Shown: positions 10,285 through 20,948, counted from the first letter of the stretch. The stretch is 64,000 nt of DNA from Terebella lapidaria (GCA_949152475.1 OX424558.1:39982751-40046750); one strand, 5' to 3'. Notes: generated from the sequence alone by a model not told the origin. Made by a program: numbers and translations.

Positions 10285-11178
10285 TCATTCGGACATCTTC
10301 TGATCCACACAAGATTTGAAGTGTGAAAAGTCTGTGTACGTGACACCCATGAAGCCCTTAGAAGAAGAAGTGTTGCTAGCTGGACAGAAACTTTTCCCCC
10401 TATATTTCTTGTGTCCAGCTAGCCTGCCACCACAGATATTACAAACTGGTGTTACATAATCCCTGTAGGTGAAACCAGGTGTTTTTCGTGCCTGTTGCTT
10501 GTGCTTGTAGACAGTTGATCTAGCCTTGTTCCCAACAGGTATCACAGGCTCACTGTTTACTGTCTCGTAGATGGGCACGACAGTACTCAAGATGGTGCCT
10601 GTGCTGGTCTGTGGCTCAGTGTCGATGCGTGGCGCCGTAGTCTCTGTATCGTTTTCTGTGCTGCACGGCTCGATGTCTGTGTCCGTGCGGCATGGCTCTG
10701 GGTCCATGTTGGTGTCTGTGCGGCACAGCTCTGGGTCCACGTTGGTGTCCGTGCGGCGCGGCTCGTTGTTCGTGTCCGTGTGCGTGTGGCATGGTTGGGG
10801 AGCATCGTAACGGCCGAGGATCTTCCTGGTTCCAGCCTTGCTGTCAATGTGGTCGTACTGGACCGTGGGCATGGTGATGGTTGGATTATCCTCGGGCAGG
10901 TGTGGAGCTTCAGGCAATTGTACTGCAGTGATGCTCTGCTCCCGTAGAGTTACCTTTGGCTGCACGGTGGCGTTGTAGTTGACAGCCTTTTCCTGCCGCA
11001 GGATAAAGGTTGTCACTGAGTGCCAGTTGATCTTCGGCAACGGTAGACCAAGGCCACTCAGGATGTTGTCACAACCCACCCTCGCTGTCAGCCGCATGTA
11101 ACACCTAACGATGTCCTTCTTCACTGGTGAAGATGTACGTGACACTCCAAACTGAATGTAGGAATCAAATATAGACAT
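10285..11178 (-). CDS. Uncharacterised protein, C-terminal exon with Cys/His cluster
   Basis: A 297-codon frame that is probably the last exon of the spliced gene beginning upstream on the same strand (11264-12978). The middle third is a degenerate tandem repeat of about 10-13 residues (TDTNxDPExCR-like: acidic, Thr- and Cys-containing). The C-terminal ~60 residues carry C-x2-C, then H, and a further C (CNICGG ... GHKKYRGKSFC), likely a metal-binding knuckle of the type seen in large uncharacterised invertebrate and fish proteins. The acceptor before the frame (CAG at about 11190) does not give a clean in-phase join with the previous exon, so the exact structure is unsure. Function unknown; a link to transposon-derived genes is possible. 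Confidence 0.5.
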   Translation of the reverse strand: MSIFDSYIQFGVSRTSSPVKKDIVRCYMRLTARVGCDNILSGLGLPLPKINWHSVTTFILRQEKAVNYNATVQPKVTLREQSITAVQLPEAPHLPEDNPTITMPTVQYDHIDSKAGTRKILGRYDAPQPCHTHTDTNNEPRRTDTNVDPELCRTDTNMDPEPCRTDTDIEPCSTENDTETTAPRIDTEPQTSTGTILSTVVPIYETVNSEPVIPVGNKARSTVYKHKQQARKTPGFTYRDYVTPVCNICGGRLAGHKKYRGKSFCPASNTSSSKGFMGVTYTDFSHFKSCVDQKMSE

Positions 11179-11263
11179 ATTTCCATTAGCTGGTCACATC
11201 ACTATACACTTTTGTTAATACATATCTAATGAAAAGCTGATATGAACTGAATGGCTATCATAT

Positions 11264-12978
11264 TCAGTTATTAATACATACGTGTAACCAAATCAGTTTC
11301 AGGACTGTGTATAGCAGGCGATTTTTCTTTGGATCGACGTGCTGGGCGGCAGCACATTTGAGGTTCGAGAGTTTCACTCTCTGCGACATCACTGTCTGGA
11401 CCTCATCGATCCCCTTGGTCCGACCATAGAGACACTGTCCCCAGCGTGCTTGGTAGGCAGTCACAAACTTGGACGCATCCTTGTCGTGTGGCTCCAAGTC
11501 TGCCCACTGCTGGCAGATGACTTCACGGACGTCCTTGGGGATGGTCAGTTTCTGCCCCTCCTCCACAGCGAGAGTTGTCAGAGTCTCAGCTAGGCTCTCC
11601 ACTTTGCTGTAACCAGGGAGTGGGTTGGAACTCAATACATCTTCCTGAAATAAAAATCATTCATTTTAATAAGGTCTTCAGAATGAAATACATAATGCAA
11701 TGCCAAAATTACATTCCATGAAGTAATATTACTTACGCTGGGAGGGTCATGCTCGGCGGCAGTGTCCAGGTCGGTAACAAGTAAGGGCCTCTTGTAGGTT
11801 GTTGGTACGGGTGTCGTGTCATCAACCTCACTGTCACTGTCATAACCTGCATCATCACCAGAGTCGACATCACTGGAGTCATCTTCAGGATTGACTGATC
11901 CCTCCAACTCCTCGTTTCCTTCCCCGTCACCAAGGGCCTGTTTAACTGCTCTGTAATTGTTCTTTGCATCGAACGGGTCCTCCTCCGACTGCTTGAACAA
12001 ATACTCGAGACCAAGCAGCTCGTCTCCGGGTTCCATTGGTGCTCGAAAGTTTGGCTCGATCGGCTCACCAAACAGTACCCTGCACCTTTCGTTCAAGCGG
12101 TGGATGGTGCTGGTATTGTACACCTGGTTCTTGCGACCATGGCAACCCTTCACGGACTCTGACTGTCTGTCAGCGTTCCACCTGGCGAGGCCGGAAAGCA
12201 GGTAGACCTGAAAGATATAAAAGTAATAATCTTTATTCTTTATGATTTTAGAAACAAAACCAAATATCACCATATCACCAAATATAATGTTATAATGAAT
12301 ATGATGCCAATATAACAGAAAAACAGATACAATTGATAAGATTCTAACCTGGAATGCCTTGATTCCACAATGGTCTCCAGGAATCATGCGCGGGAGATGT
12401 TTGTGGAATCCCTCAAGGCTGTTGTTCCCTCTTGCACAGTTGTAGTATGGAAGGTCGATACCGTTCCGCTTGACATACTTCCGGACACGATACATCGCCA
12501 TGCCAGGGGGATCCTGCAGACACTCGAGATGATGCTGCTGGTTCTGCCAGACGTTATCAATGGCTCCAGATGATTTGAAAAGAGGTATTCCATTCTCGTC
12601 GAGACCAGCATCTCCCTTGAACTCTGCGATTAGTGCTTCTATCAACCTGAAGCTCTCCTGGGCGCCAACCGTCACACGGCGAACAAAGTGCTGGAGGTCG
12701 TACCTCGTCACGAACATCCGGATGATGTCGGCATCAGTCAGAGTCGAGAAGTTGTTGTCGGATCGAGCACGAACAGCCTTGACAAGTCTGTCCATGTCAG
12801 TCTTGTTGTACGCGAATAAAGCAGCTGACAGTGCAGACTTGAAAATGCCGTACTTGGGGTGTGTCTCTGTGCAGACAGCTCCGTCGAACCGGTGCATCCA
12901 GTGCCAGGCATCGAGGCGGATGACCATGCCACTGTCGACCCACTTGTGAAAGAGCCTCTCCACAACCGACGGTCCTAC
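11264..12978 (-). pseudogene. Uncharacterised spliced gene, 5'-truncated (transposase-like family?)
   Basis: An open frame runs on the minus strand from 12978 with motifs such as RLDAWHWMHRF, TETHPKYGIF, NSLEGFHKH and DHCGIKAFQ, then an acidic Asp/Ser region. Two GT-AG introns are visible: 12208-12348 (141 bp, a multiple of three, hence readable through) and 11645-11736 (92 bp, phase 0). Removing them joins conserved-looking segments. The protein resembles a family of large uncharacterised animal proteins, some probably derived from DNA transposons; I cannot name a catalytic triad. The frame is cut at 12978, exactly where a long-TIR DNA element begins, so the first exons are missing and this copy is probably dead. 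The possible last exon is at 10285-11178. Confidence 0.6.
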
Positions 12979-13605
12979 TTAGCACATTGCATTTAGAATA
13001 TAGCATATCGCATGATGAACAACGCACAACGAACGAAGCACTCAGCGGTTAGCGCCGCCTGTCGTCATAATAATACAGTAGTAATTGTTGTGGACAAAAT
13101 TACTACTGCAACATTATGACGACAGGAGGCGCTGGCCGCACGTAGCCCTATGATGTATGAGATACTAAGACCTCCCTTATCATTGGTCACGGGAATTTTT
13201 GGCGCGACCAACAGCTGAGCACAGACCCCAATGAATTCCCGCACCCTGCCCTGTAAATTAAAGAATAGTGAGTCTAGTGAGAGATTATTAATATGAGCCT
13301 ATTAATAAGATTTATTTGCTCATTAAAATCAATTTTCGATGTGACGTCATGAATTCTCATTATAATATAATACACTGTTGCTAATTGGGTGCAAATATTA
13401 TCATGACATAGGCCTAAAATTAGCATACACAAAATGGTCATAACTTGAGAACGGACAGTGATAATTGAGATGTGAAAAAAAATTCTCAGGAAACTGGTGG
13501 CTATCTTTTTCAAGGCTAAATATGATGATCTCTCCGATCATAATTTCTTCATGCCGTTAATTTGGCACGATTCCAACTCGTGACAGTACAGTAGATACAC
13601 TAGTA

Positions 13606-13760
13606 TCAGGGGCGTATCTAGAAATCCCAGAAGGGGGGGGGGGGGACACAAGAATTAAATTGAATGTATGGTACTCGCGAAACGAGGCACGAGCGCAGCG
13701 AGTCCCAAGTGGTGGGGGTCTGGGGCCCGCTCAAGGGGTCCCGCTCAAAAGCCAAATGCT
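13606..13760 (+). repeat. CAGGGGCG-type dispersed repeat
   Basis: CAGGGGCGTATCTAGAAATCCC, a G run, GAGCGCAGCGAGTCCCAAG and GGGGTCTGGGGCCCGCTCAAGGGG mark a member of a repeat family also found at 14208-14300 and, inverted, at about 19960-20090. The shared pattern is a conserved tip followed by a G-rich run and the GAGCG-GCGAG palindrome. Probably a short non-autonomous element; termini unresolved. Confidence 0.5.
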
Positions 13761-14207
13761 TTTTGGCGTTTGCTGGTGCATTCTAGCCCTATTTTGGGTA
13801 CATATTACCCTTGAAAACTCAACAGTTATGCCTACAAGTACAACCAGTTTTGTAATCAAATATTTATACTGTACACTGGTATGCATTCAGTTGTAATTTG
13901 ACATAAACCATAAAATATATGCAAGTGAAAATTCAACTAATTTTCATAGATAAATGATCAAAGGGCTAGTATAAATTGTATGTGAAGTTCTTCCAACATA
14001 AGTCAGAGAATACAATATGTTGTTCCTTATGTATACAGATACTGGCATGCATATCTATTTTCAATTACTTGGCAATAATGGTGACACTTTTCAGTATTAT
14101 ATACAATACAAGTGTTTGGTTCACATTAAACATGTTAAAACGTGTTTTTGTATTTTCCGCCAAATTGAGTATTCGAAATACATGAAACTAAGAGCGGTAC
14201 AGTGATT

Positions 14208-14660
14208 CCAGGGGCGGGACCAGGATTTCGGAAAGAGGGGGGTCCAACATTATACGGCGTGGGGTCTGGGGCCCGCTCAAGGGCCCCAGAATCCAGATCC
14301 ATTTTTATGTCCTATGGTATAGCTTCTTGGTATCTCCTGGGTATAAATCCCACTTCTTGCCTGTCCAGTGGGGTTTCTGGGGCCACTCAAGAGACCCTGA
14401 AGCCAGTGCTTTTTATAATAAATGCAAGGAATAGAAACGAAACGAACCCAGCTCAGCTGGGAGTCTGGGGCCTCGTGAAGGGCCCAGAAGTCAGAGCCTT
14501 TTTATGTTCTGAATTAATATTGTGCCCTATCCTGGGAATAAATTGGAATTAAAAATTTATCGATTAATATTTTTTGAAAAGTTTGTAAAAAAAACTGTAG
14601 AAGGGAAGCCGCACCTTTGGGCCGGGGGTCTGGGGCCCGCTGAAGGGTCCCACAAGGCTG
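14208..14660 (+). repeat. CAGGGGCG-type dispersed repeats, further copies
   Basis: CAGGGGCGGGACCAGGATTTCGG, then a G run and GGGGTCTGGGGCCCGCTCAAGGG, repeat the layout at 13606. GGGGTCTGGGGCCCGCTGAAGGG at about 14625 is a third partial unit. They lie inside the long-TIR element copy. Confidence 0.5.
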
Positions 14661-15669
14661 CCACACGCAGACTGACGATTCACGGGCAATGAAACTTGCC
14701 AATTGATGTGCATGAGGGAGATGTCTTGAAACAAAAATCTCAAACTGATCAGACAGTTTTCGAGAAAAAGGCCATAAAAGTCCAAAATTAGCCACTTTTC
14801 ATGAAAAATGGCCGCCAAATCGGCAAAAACGATTGAAAAAATAAACGAAAACAAAACGTCTCAGTGTATTAGCCCAAGGAATGTTTCAGTAATTTTTTTT
14901 TAAAAATTCATCAAGGCAAGAAAAAAGTTATTTGCCGGACGGACGACGGACGAACGTACCAAATGTTTAGGTTAAAGGGCTTTCAGCGTGTTAAATTTCA
15001 TCTCCCGTGTGAGCCCCTTATCCCCAAATTTATCCCCTAAATACACGTCTGCTCATAAAAAGTGGGTTGGGCTATTTTCAGATTTTTCAAGCCCCTAAAC
15101 CCCGGAAGTTTTCCCGGACGGACGACGGACGAAAAACCACGCCAATAGCTTATCGGGCCATGGGTCGGTAAGCTAAAAATACAGCATCGGACCAGCGGTC
15201 CATCAAACCAAGGTTTTTCTTTCATTCGGGAGTCTTCTGTTTCTCATTCACAATGTGGCCACTCGACCCGCAGCGCCGTCCATCGTCATAATAGTGCAGT
15301 AGTAATTTTGACACATGAAATGCTTCATTCATTGTGCTTTGTTCTTCGTGCGATGTGCTTTATTCTAAATGAAATGTGCGAAGTTTCATATGCATTGTGC
15401 CAGATGCTATTTGTTATTTGATGGTTTGCATGAACAAAGGTGTTAGAATTTGGCATGATGAATCAAGACTTGAGAAAGTACCAGTGAGAACTTGGAAGTA
15501 AGCAGCAAGGAGATGGAAGTTAGAACAATGCAGTAGGAATATGTAAATTCGACACAGAAAGTTTAGAAATAGTAATGTGGAATAAAGAATTTTGCGATTG
15601 AAATAATCAATCACAACAAGAAAATCTACAATGCATGTCAATGAATATTGACCCTAAAAACGCTCCATA

Positions 15670-17854
15670 GTAGGTGACTGTTGCGTGGTTATGCGCACTT
15701 TTCACGCTACAGGGATTACCTGGGATTGTATGCTCACTCGCGTATGAACAACAAGTGGATGTTTATCTTTGTGTGCTCCCTCACGTATGAACAACAAGTG
15801 GATGCACGCGGACAGTGTTGTGTTTTGCTGACGCGTCGTGGGAACAATGTATTGTGTGCAGGGACTCACCATGGTTATGTGGCTGTGCGTAGTGGAGACA
15901 GCTAGCAGTGGCGCCGTCTTTCGGCTGGAAATGGAGTGAACATTGCATTGTTGGATATTTTATTATTTACTAGTATTCATTGCTGGATTCTATTGGTGGT
16001 TATACACCCGCCCGCCGGCCCGGCCGCACGCTCACTTGCCTGGCTGTGGGTGATTGTTGCGTGGTTATGTACACTCGCCATAGGAATTGCTCTGGATTGT
16101 GTGCTCGCTCACGTATGAATGACAAGTGGATGCACGCGGACAGTGTTGTGGTTTTTTGCCGTGTTGTGTGAACAATGTTTTGTGTGCAGGCACCTGCTAT
16201 CCTTCTCGCCATGGTTACGTGGCTGTGCGGACTGGAGACGGCTAGCAGTGGCGCCGTCTCTCGGCTGGAAATGGAGTGAACATTGCATTGTTGGATATTT
16301 TATTATTTACTAGTATTCATTGCTGGATTCTATTGGTTTGTGTCTTATATCATGTTGGTTATATTGTGTTAATTGTTTTTGCTTTGTTGTTATATTAATA
16401 TGTTGTTGTATTTTGTTGTTTGTCCATCTGTCTGCCATAGTTGTTACCAGGTGGTTATACACCCGCCCGGCCGCACGCTCACTTGCCTGGCTGTGGGTGA
16501 TTGTTGCGTGGTTATGTACACTCGCCATAGGAATTACCCTGGATTGTGTGCTCGCTCACGTATGAATGACAAGTGGATACACGCGGACAGTGTGGTGTTT
16601 TTCTGCCGTGTCGTGTGAACAATGTATTGTGTGCAGGGACTCTGTTGCTGGCAGGGACCTGCTTTCCTTCTCGCCATGGTTATGTGGCTGTGTGGACTGG
16701 AGACAGCTAGCAGTGGCGCCGTCTTTCGGCTGGAAATGGAGTGAACATGGCATTGTTGGATATTTTATTATTTACTAGTATTCATTACTGGTTTCTATTG
16801 GTTCGTTGTTTATATCATGTTGGTTATATTATGTTGATTGTTTTGCTTTGTGTTTATATTATGTTGTTGTATTTTATTGTGTATATTATTTGTATATCAT
16901 GTGGGTACGTGTGGTGTTTGAGTGGAACAGTAAAGTGGTGTGAATGTGGTGTGTATGTACATGTTACAAGTCTCGGTTAAATTTTCAGTTATTCGGTTCA
17001 GTTCAGATGTTCAGTTTAATTACATAATTAGTTCAGTTTATACTGATTCCGTTTATATTAATTTTGTTCATATTATTTTAGTTCATTATATTAACTCATA
17101 TGTATTTGGGTTACGTATCAATTGGTATAGGTCTTGGGGTTTGGGGTTATTTAAAGTAAATGGGTATTAAGTAAAACAGTACAATGGGTTTTAGTTTTAG
17201 TCTATATATCGTTTAACCAGTTGTTACCAGTTAAATAATTTTAACTTTCAAGTGTAGGTCTTGGGGTTGGGGGGTATTATATTAAATGGGGTTTCCTTAT
17301 TAAATTGGGTATTAGTTTCAGTCTACATATCATATACACAGTATTATCGGTCAACAACTTTACCTTACCAGTGTAGGTTTTGGGGATGGGGGGTTTCATA
17401 TTAAATGGGGTTCTCTATTAAATGGGGGTGTTAGTTTCAGCTTACACATCATATACACAGTTGTCACCGGTTAACAAGTTTATCTTTCTAGTGTAGGTTT
17501 GGGGGTTGGGGGGTTTCATATTAAATGGGGTTCTCTATTAACTGGGGGTTTTAGTTTCAGTTCATTAAGTTCATATCGTTTATAACGGTATAGTCGTTTA
17601 TAATATCTGTGTAGGTATTGGGGATGGGGGGTATTAATTAATTGGGTTCTATATTAATTGGGGGTTTTAGTTCCAGGTATTCCGTCGTCGGGGGTTTTAT
17701 ATAAGGGGGTGGGTGTTTTGGCACTAGTCACCGGGAAAGTGTATTCCTTTGTAAGGGGTTTTTTCTTGTATAAAAATACATATACATTTGTACGTTTTAT
17801 TGTTTACTGTTTTATTGTGTACGTGTAATAAACAATTTCAAAAAAAAAAAAAAA
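15670..17854 (+). mobile_element. 3'UTR of Keno-like copy 2 (5' part lost)
   Basis: From 15670 the sequence is the 3'UTR of a second U2-targeted retrotransposon; no ORF2 is left. It holds three long repeats sharing GTGGCTGTGCGGACTGGAGAC, AGCAGTGGCGCCGTCT and GGAAATGGAGTGAACAT (unit ends at 15936, 16276 and 16741; the third is lengthened by a T-rich insertion). Then follow the GTTATATTATGTTG-rich segment also present in copy 1 (8200-8300), five G-rich repeats and a poly(A) at 17839-17854 abutting U2. The upstream boundary coincides with the tip of the long-TIR element at 15669. Confidence 0.75.
17120..17690 (+). repeat. G-rich ~120-bp tandem repeats in 3'UTR, copy 2
   Basis: Five units begin near 17127, 17256, 17375, 17495 and 17610 with GTAGGTYTTGGGGTTGGGGGG and continue TTAAATGGGG, TTAAATGGG and TTTTAGTTTCAG. 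The unit is the same as in copy 1 but in higher number. Such conservation of an array in the 3'UTR of separate copies suggests a role in RNA recognition, or simple expansion by template slippage. Confidence 0.8.
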
Positions 17855-18010
17855 GTATCTGTTCTTATCAGCTTAATATCTGATACGTACCCCACTGGGG
17901 TACTTCGATATTAAACTGATTTTTGGAACCAGGAGGAGACACAGGGGCTTGCTCCGGCTCCTCCACGGGTTGGCCTGGTATTGCAGTACCTCCAGGATCG
18001 GCCCACTCCC
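17855..18010 (+). pseudogene. U2 snRNA 3' fragment (B)
   Basis: Starts at GTATCTGTTC (U2 nt ~36) directly after the poly(A) of copy 2 and runs to the mature 3' end region (GTATTGCAGTACCTCCAGG, then CGGCCCACTCCC). Sm site and stem-loops IIb, III and IV are recognisable. This is the most complete 3' part in the window. Its own 5' 35 nt are missing. Confidence 0.93.
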
Positions 18011-18481
18011 GTCGGGGAGTTATCAATGCATCAAGAATAGAAAGCCCTCCTTCCTTGCCTTGGTTACAGTCAGAGGATTGCTATTTTGAGGACGGGGAAT
18101 ACCTTTGATACCCTTTGGATGTGTGAGGGATATTTTGCTTTTGCTGGCTTTTGAACGGAGCTGGTTGACAATGCAGAAGAACATTTTCAAAAGCATGGAT
18201 GTGTTGAGGGACGTACGAATGTGGTAAATATCAAAAGTATAAATATAGTTTTGTGTCTTTTGATATTTCATAGCTAATGTATTGACTGTTGGAATTGATT
18301 TGTATTTTCTTTGCACAAAGTTTCTTACAAGTGAAATTGATCTCTACAGTGTTGTTGTCACGAACGTCGCCACTACGTCATGACGTCTTCAACGTCGACG
18401 TTGCATGAACGTCGCTACTACTGACACCACAGAGATTCTGTAACGCTGACAATGAACTGGCTGACCCATCCCTTGCTGGGC
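18011..18481 (+). promoter_or_regulatory. U2 intergenic spacer with U2 promoter, unit 1
   Basis: This 471-bp stretch links the end of one U2 gene to the start of the next and is repeated almost unchanged at 31069-31545. It must hold the U2 3' processing signal (a 3'-box-like CAAGAATAGAAAG at about 18031) and, in the last ~100 bp, the snRNA promoter; the conserved region ACTACTGACACCACAGAGATT...ACGCTGACAATGA (18417-18451) sits where a proximal sequence element is expected. The repeated CGTCGC / GACGTC words at 18363-18415 may be upstream activator sites. These assignments come from position; the motifs were not compared with a species consensus. Confidence 0.6.
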
Positions 18482-18509
18482 ATCGCTTCTCGGCCTTTTG
18501 GCTAGATCA
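18482..18509 (+). pseudogene. U2 snRNA 5' fragment, split by Keno-like copy 3
   Basis: ATCGCTTCTCGGCCTTTTGG then CTAGATCA is U2 nt 1-29, lacking one A of the universal GGCTAAGATCA. After GATCA the retrotransposon 5' end (GGGATATTT) begins. Compared with canonical U2, six bases (AGTGTA, nt 30-35) are missing between this 5' piece and the 3' pieces. Confidence 0.9.
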
Positions 18510-18549
18510 GGGATATTTACCAAAGGTTTAAAAATATTTTTCCAGGATT

Positions 18550-19629
18550 ATGAACACCAGTGTAGGGCAGTCAGCCCAGTCAGGCATGGATACTATTAGT
18601 ATTAGCAGTGGAGCGCTTGCCAGGGAGACCAGCATCAGACGACTGACGGTGATTTTAAAGCTTGATGTGCAAGGTAAGCCGTACACTAGACAGGAGGTGG
18701 CCAGCGTGGTGGGTGACCTGATCGACCTGGGTGATTTGTATGCCCTGGGCCCGCTCAGGCGCAATAGTGAGTGGTACGTGACACCCAAAACTGTCCCCTC
18801 CCGTGATGCTTTGTTGTCAGCAGGTCCGGTCTCGATCCGTGGACACAGGGGGACGTTTATGTCCGCGGACCATAGGGAATTCAAAATGCGGGTGCACTGG
18901 CTTCCCCCTTGGGTCAGTGACAAGTCGTTGAAGGAGGCTGTGGAGGAGCTGGGGGTCAAGGTCACCTCCATTATAATGGACACCAGCAATGTGACAGTGA
19001 GGGGACGTTCCCTACGCCACGTGGGTATGAACATACGCACGGTGATTTTCAATGCCCCCGAGGGTCTAGATTTACCCCCCACTACACACGTCCGTAGTAA
19101 GGGGGGAGACTATATAGAGGTGTTGTTGGCGGTGCAGGGCCGCCCAGTTATGTGTTTACGTTGTAGGGGTCGTGGACATTATAGGTCGGAGTGTGACGCT
19201 CCTTTCTGTACACGCTGTAAGAGTGTAGGGCATGAGGCCACTAACTGTGGTAATAGATACGCCGCAGCCGTGAGTGGGGGTGTGGCAGCCCAGCAGGACG
19301 ACGTTGACGTCGAGATGGATCAGCAGCTGGCTGAGCAGTCCGAGGTCGGGGACAGCACAGGGGCGGACTACGGCTCCAGTTCCTGTTCTTCTCCCAGTGA
19401 TAACGAGCGCCCCCCTCCCCAGAAACAGGCCCGCAAGGACAAGAGGACTGGTGGTAAGCAAACAGTTAATTCTTCTCTACCTTCTTCTATTACTCCCGGT
19501 CAGCGTCAGCCTGTACAGTCTGAGCAGTCAGACAACCCCCCGCCCCCTAGTCAGTTGGCTAGCGAGAGTGTTTCCCAGTCCAGCTACCACCTATCCACCT
19601 TACTTCGCTCGGTCGCTGGACTCCTCTAA
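18550..19629 (+). CDS. ORF1 RNA-binding protein of Keno-like copy 3 (subfamily A)
   Basis: This 359-residue protein is the nucleic-acid chaperone/RNP protein of a Tx1-clade LINE. The middle part has an RRM-like stretch (MRVHWLPPWV, then an a/b pattern, residues ~115-190). Two CCHC zinc knuckles follow: C202-x2-C-x4-H-x4-C215 and C220-x2-C-x4-H-x4-C233. The tail is Ser/Pro/Gln-rich. It starts only 40 nt after the U2 5' fragment, so a transcript from the U2 promoter would read straight into it; no separate promoter is visible. After 19629 the element is interrupted by unrelated repeat sequence and its own ORF2 is not found. A close relative is at 31617. Confidence 0.88.
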   Translation: MNTSVGQSAQSGMDTISISSGALARETSIRRLTVILKLDVQGKPYTRQEVASVVGDLIDLGDLYALGPLRRNSEWYVTPKTVPSRDALLSAGPVSIRGHRGTFMSADHREFKMRVHWLPPWVSDKSLKEAVEELGVKVTSIIMDTSNVTVRGRSLRHVGMNIRTVIFNAPEGLDLPPTTHVRSKGGDYIEVLLAVQGRPVMCLRCRGRGHYRSECDAPFCTRCKSVGHEATNCGNRYAAAVSGGVAAQQDDVDVEMDQQLAEQSEVGDSTGADYGSSSCSSPSDNERPPPQKQARKDKRTGGKQTVNSSLPSSITPGQRQPVQSEQSDNPPPPSQLASESVSQSSYHLSTLLRSVAGLL

Positions 19630-20095
19630 CCAGCTTGCAAAACCTGCCGCCCTCCCTCCAATAATAATCTAGTCAGACACACTTGACTTTATACTGAAAC
19701 TGTCATTGAATATACACAGGGGATATTTTATTTTATTTACTTGTTTGTTTCTGACAGAGTTCTGTATAACTCTGGATATAACTCTGGATGTAGAACAGCC
19801 TCAGAATGGTAGGACTATTAGACCTTCCTTTCTTTGAAAATCTATCCTTCATTTACAACAGAACTAAGCAGAATTCTAAAGTAAAATTCTACTCATTGGT
19901 TTCACAAGGTACAGTTGAAAATATACCTTAGAAACCATCTCAGAGACACTAAATTCCAAAAATTTACGGCGCCCCCCGAACCCCCAGACCGCATAAGGCT
20001 TCGCTCGCTACGCTCGCTCACATAATTTCAAGCTTACATACAGTTAGGATGAGCACCCCCCTATTCAAAAATCCTGGATCCGCCTCTGATTCCCA
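19630..20095 (-). repeat. Repeat-derived spacer with CAGAGGCGGATCC-type element
   Basis: On the minus strand this block begins CAGAGGCGGATCCAGGATT, then a G run, and contains GTGAGCGAGCGTAGCGAGCG (plus-strand 20003-20024), the same layout as the repeats at 13606 and 14208. It separates two different ORF1 sequences and contains no ORF of note. Its far end (about 19640-19960) is unassigned AT-rich DNA. Confidence 0.45.
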
Positions 20096-20097
20096 AC

Positions 20098-20742
20098 ACC
20101 CTGGATGTACGTGGTGAGTTGGAAACTCATACTGTGCTTTGCTCAGTACAAGGTAGGCCTCCTATGTGTCTTAGGTGCAGGGGTGTGGGGCATTTTCGAT
20201 CCCAGTGCACAACAGTACTATGTACGGCTTGTAGACAGTTTGGCCATAGTGCTGCTAGGTGTACCAACAGGTATGCGTCGGCCTTGGTGGGAGGAATGCC
20301 TGAAAATCGGGATGGGATTGACGCGGACATGGACGTCCAAGAGGAGGACTTGCTAGGATCTGAGTTGGGATCTGGATCTTCATCCTCGTCATCATCGGAC
20401 TCTGAGCCGGAGCAGCGGGTGAGTGATGATCGTAAGAAGCGTGGTAAGGGCAAGGAATTGTCGGTCTTGCAGGGTGGGCCTGTTCTGGCTCCAAATTCTG
20501 TGCCTAAGGTCCCCACCAAGTCTGTGCCCCCAGCAGACAAGTCTGTTGCAGGGAAGGAAAAAGCAGCGAGTCCTACGGATGACTGGGCAGATCTGAGTGC
20601 AAGCTTGTGGGACGACGTTCCAGACCCCAAGAAAGCTCCGGATAATGGAGGTAAAAATCTTGATGCTCCATTACTTCCCATCCCTTCCCTTTCCTTGTAT
20701 TCTGAGAGTCCAGAGGCAGGCGCGGTTCGTCAGGATCAGAAG
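20098..20742 (+). pseudogene. ORF1 of Keno-like subfamily B, 5'-truncated, first part
   Basis: From about 20098 the frame encodes the end of the RRM region and two zinc knuckles (CLRCRGVGHFRSQC and CTACRQFGHSAARC) followed by an acidic/Ser-rich tail. The knuckles match the ORF1 at 18550 in spacing but differ in many residues, and the DNA is less GC-rich, so this is a second subfamily. The frame is broken at 20742 by a LINE insertion and resumes at 25628 after the target duplication. The 5' half is missing. Confidence 0.8.
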
Positions 20743-20948
20743 AAGAAGAAGAAATAAAGCTTAACGGCACTTTGGGCTCAAGAAGGCCATTTCAGTGCCA
20801 AACAAGGATATAAAAGTAGTATCAAGAATGATAAAACCACAAGTTATGCAATTAAAAATTTGTAGTGAACAGTAAAACCTTACAAAGTTAGTGGTGAAAA
20901 AATAATGACTAGATCTAGACCCAAAGGCATTGACTAGAATTTATTTGT

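Larger units (their letters stand above)
12979..15669 (-). mobile_element. Long-TIR non-autonomous DNA element, truncated inverted copy
   Basis: This block is the reverse complement, with divergence, of the complete element at 35730-38257. Its right end matches the terminal repeat (CCCTAAAAACGCTCCATA, 15652-15669). The left end stops inside the other long terminal repeat, about 290 bp short of the tip, where the broken gene 11264-12978 begins. Internal landmarks shared with the complete copy are GTCCACAACAATTACTACTGC-like hairpins (13054-13120), the conserved stretch around 13510-13610 and GACGGACGACGGAC (14938, 15117). Copies of the GGGGCCCGCTCAAG repeat (13606, 14208, 14625) are present here. 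No transposase is encoded. Confidence 0.8.

Noticed and set aside
10571..10877. Plus-strand ORFs rich in Val/Ser/Gly/Cys
   Set aside because: They are the antisense of the Asp/Thr repeat region of the minus-strand exon.
18023..18316. 97-codon minus-strand ORF in the U2 spacer (also at 31171)
   Set aside because: The frame is not kept in the second spacer copy (indels), and the region is a non-coding U2 spacer.
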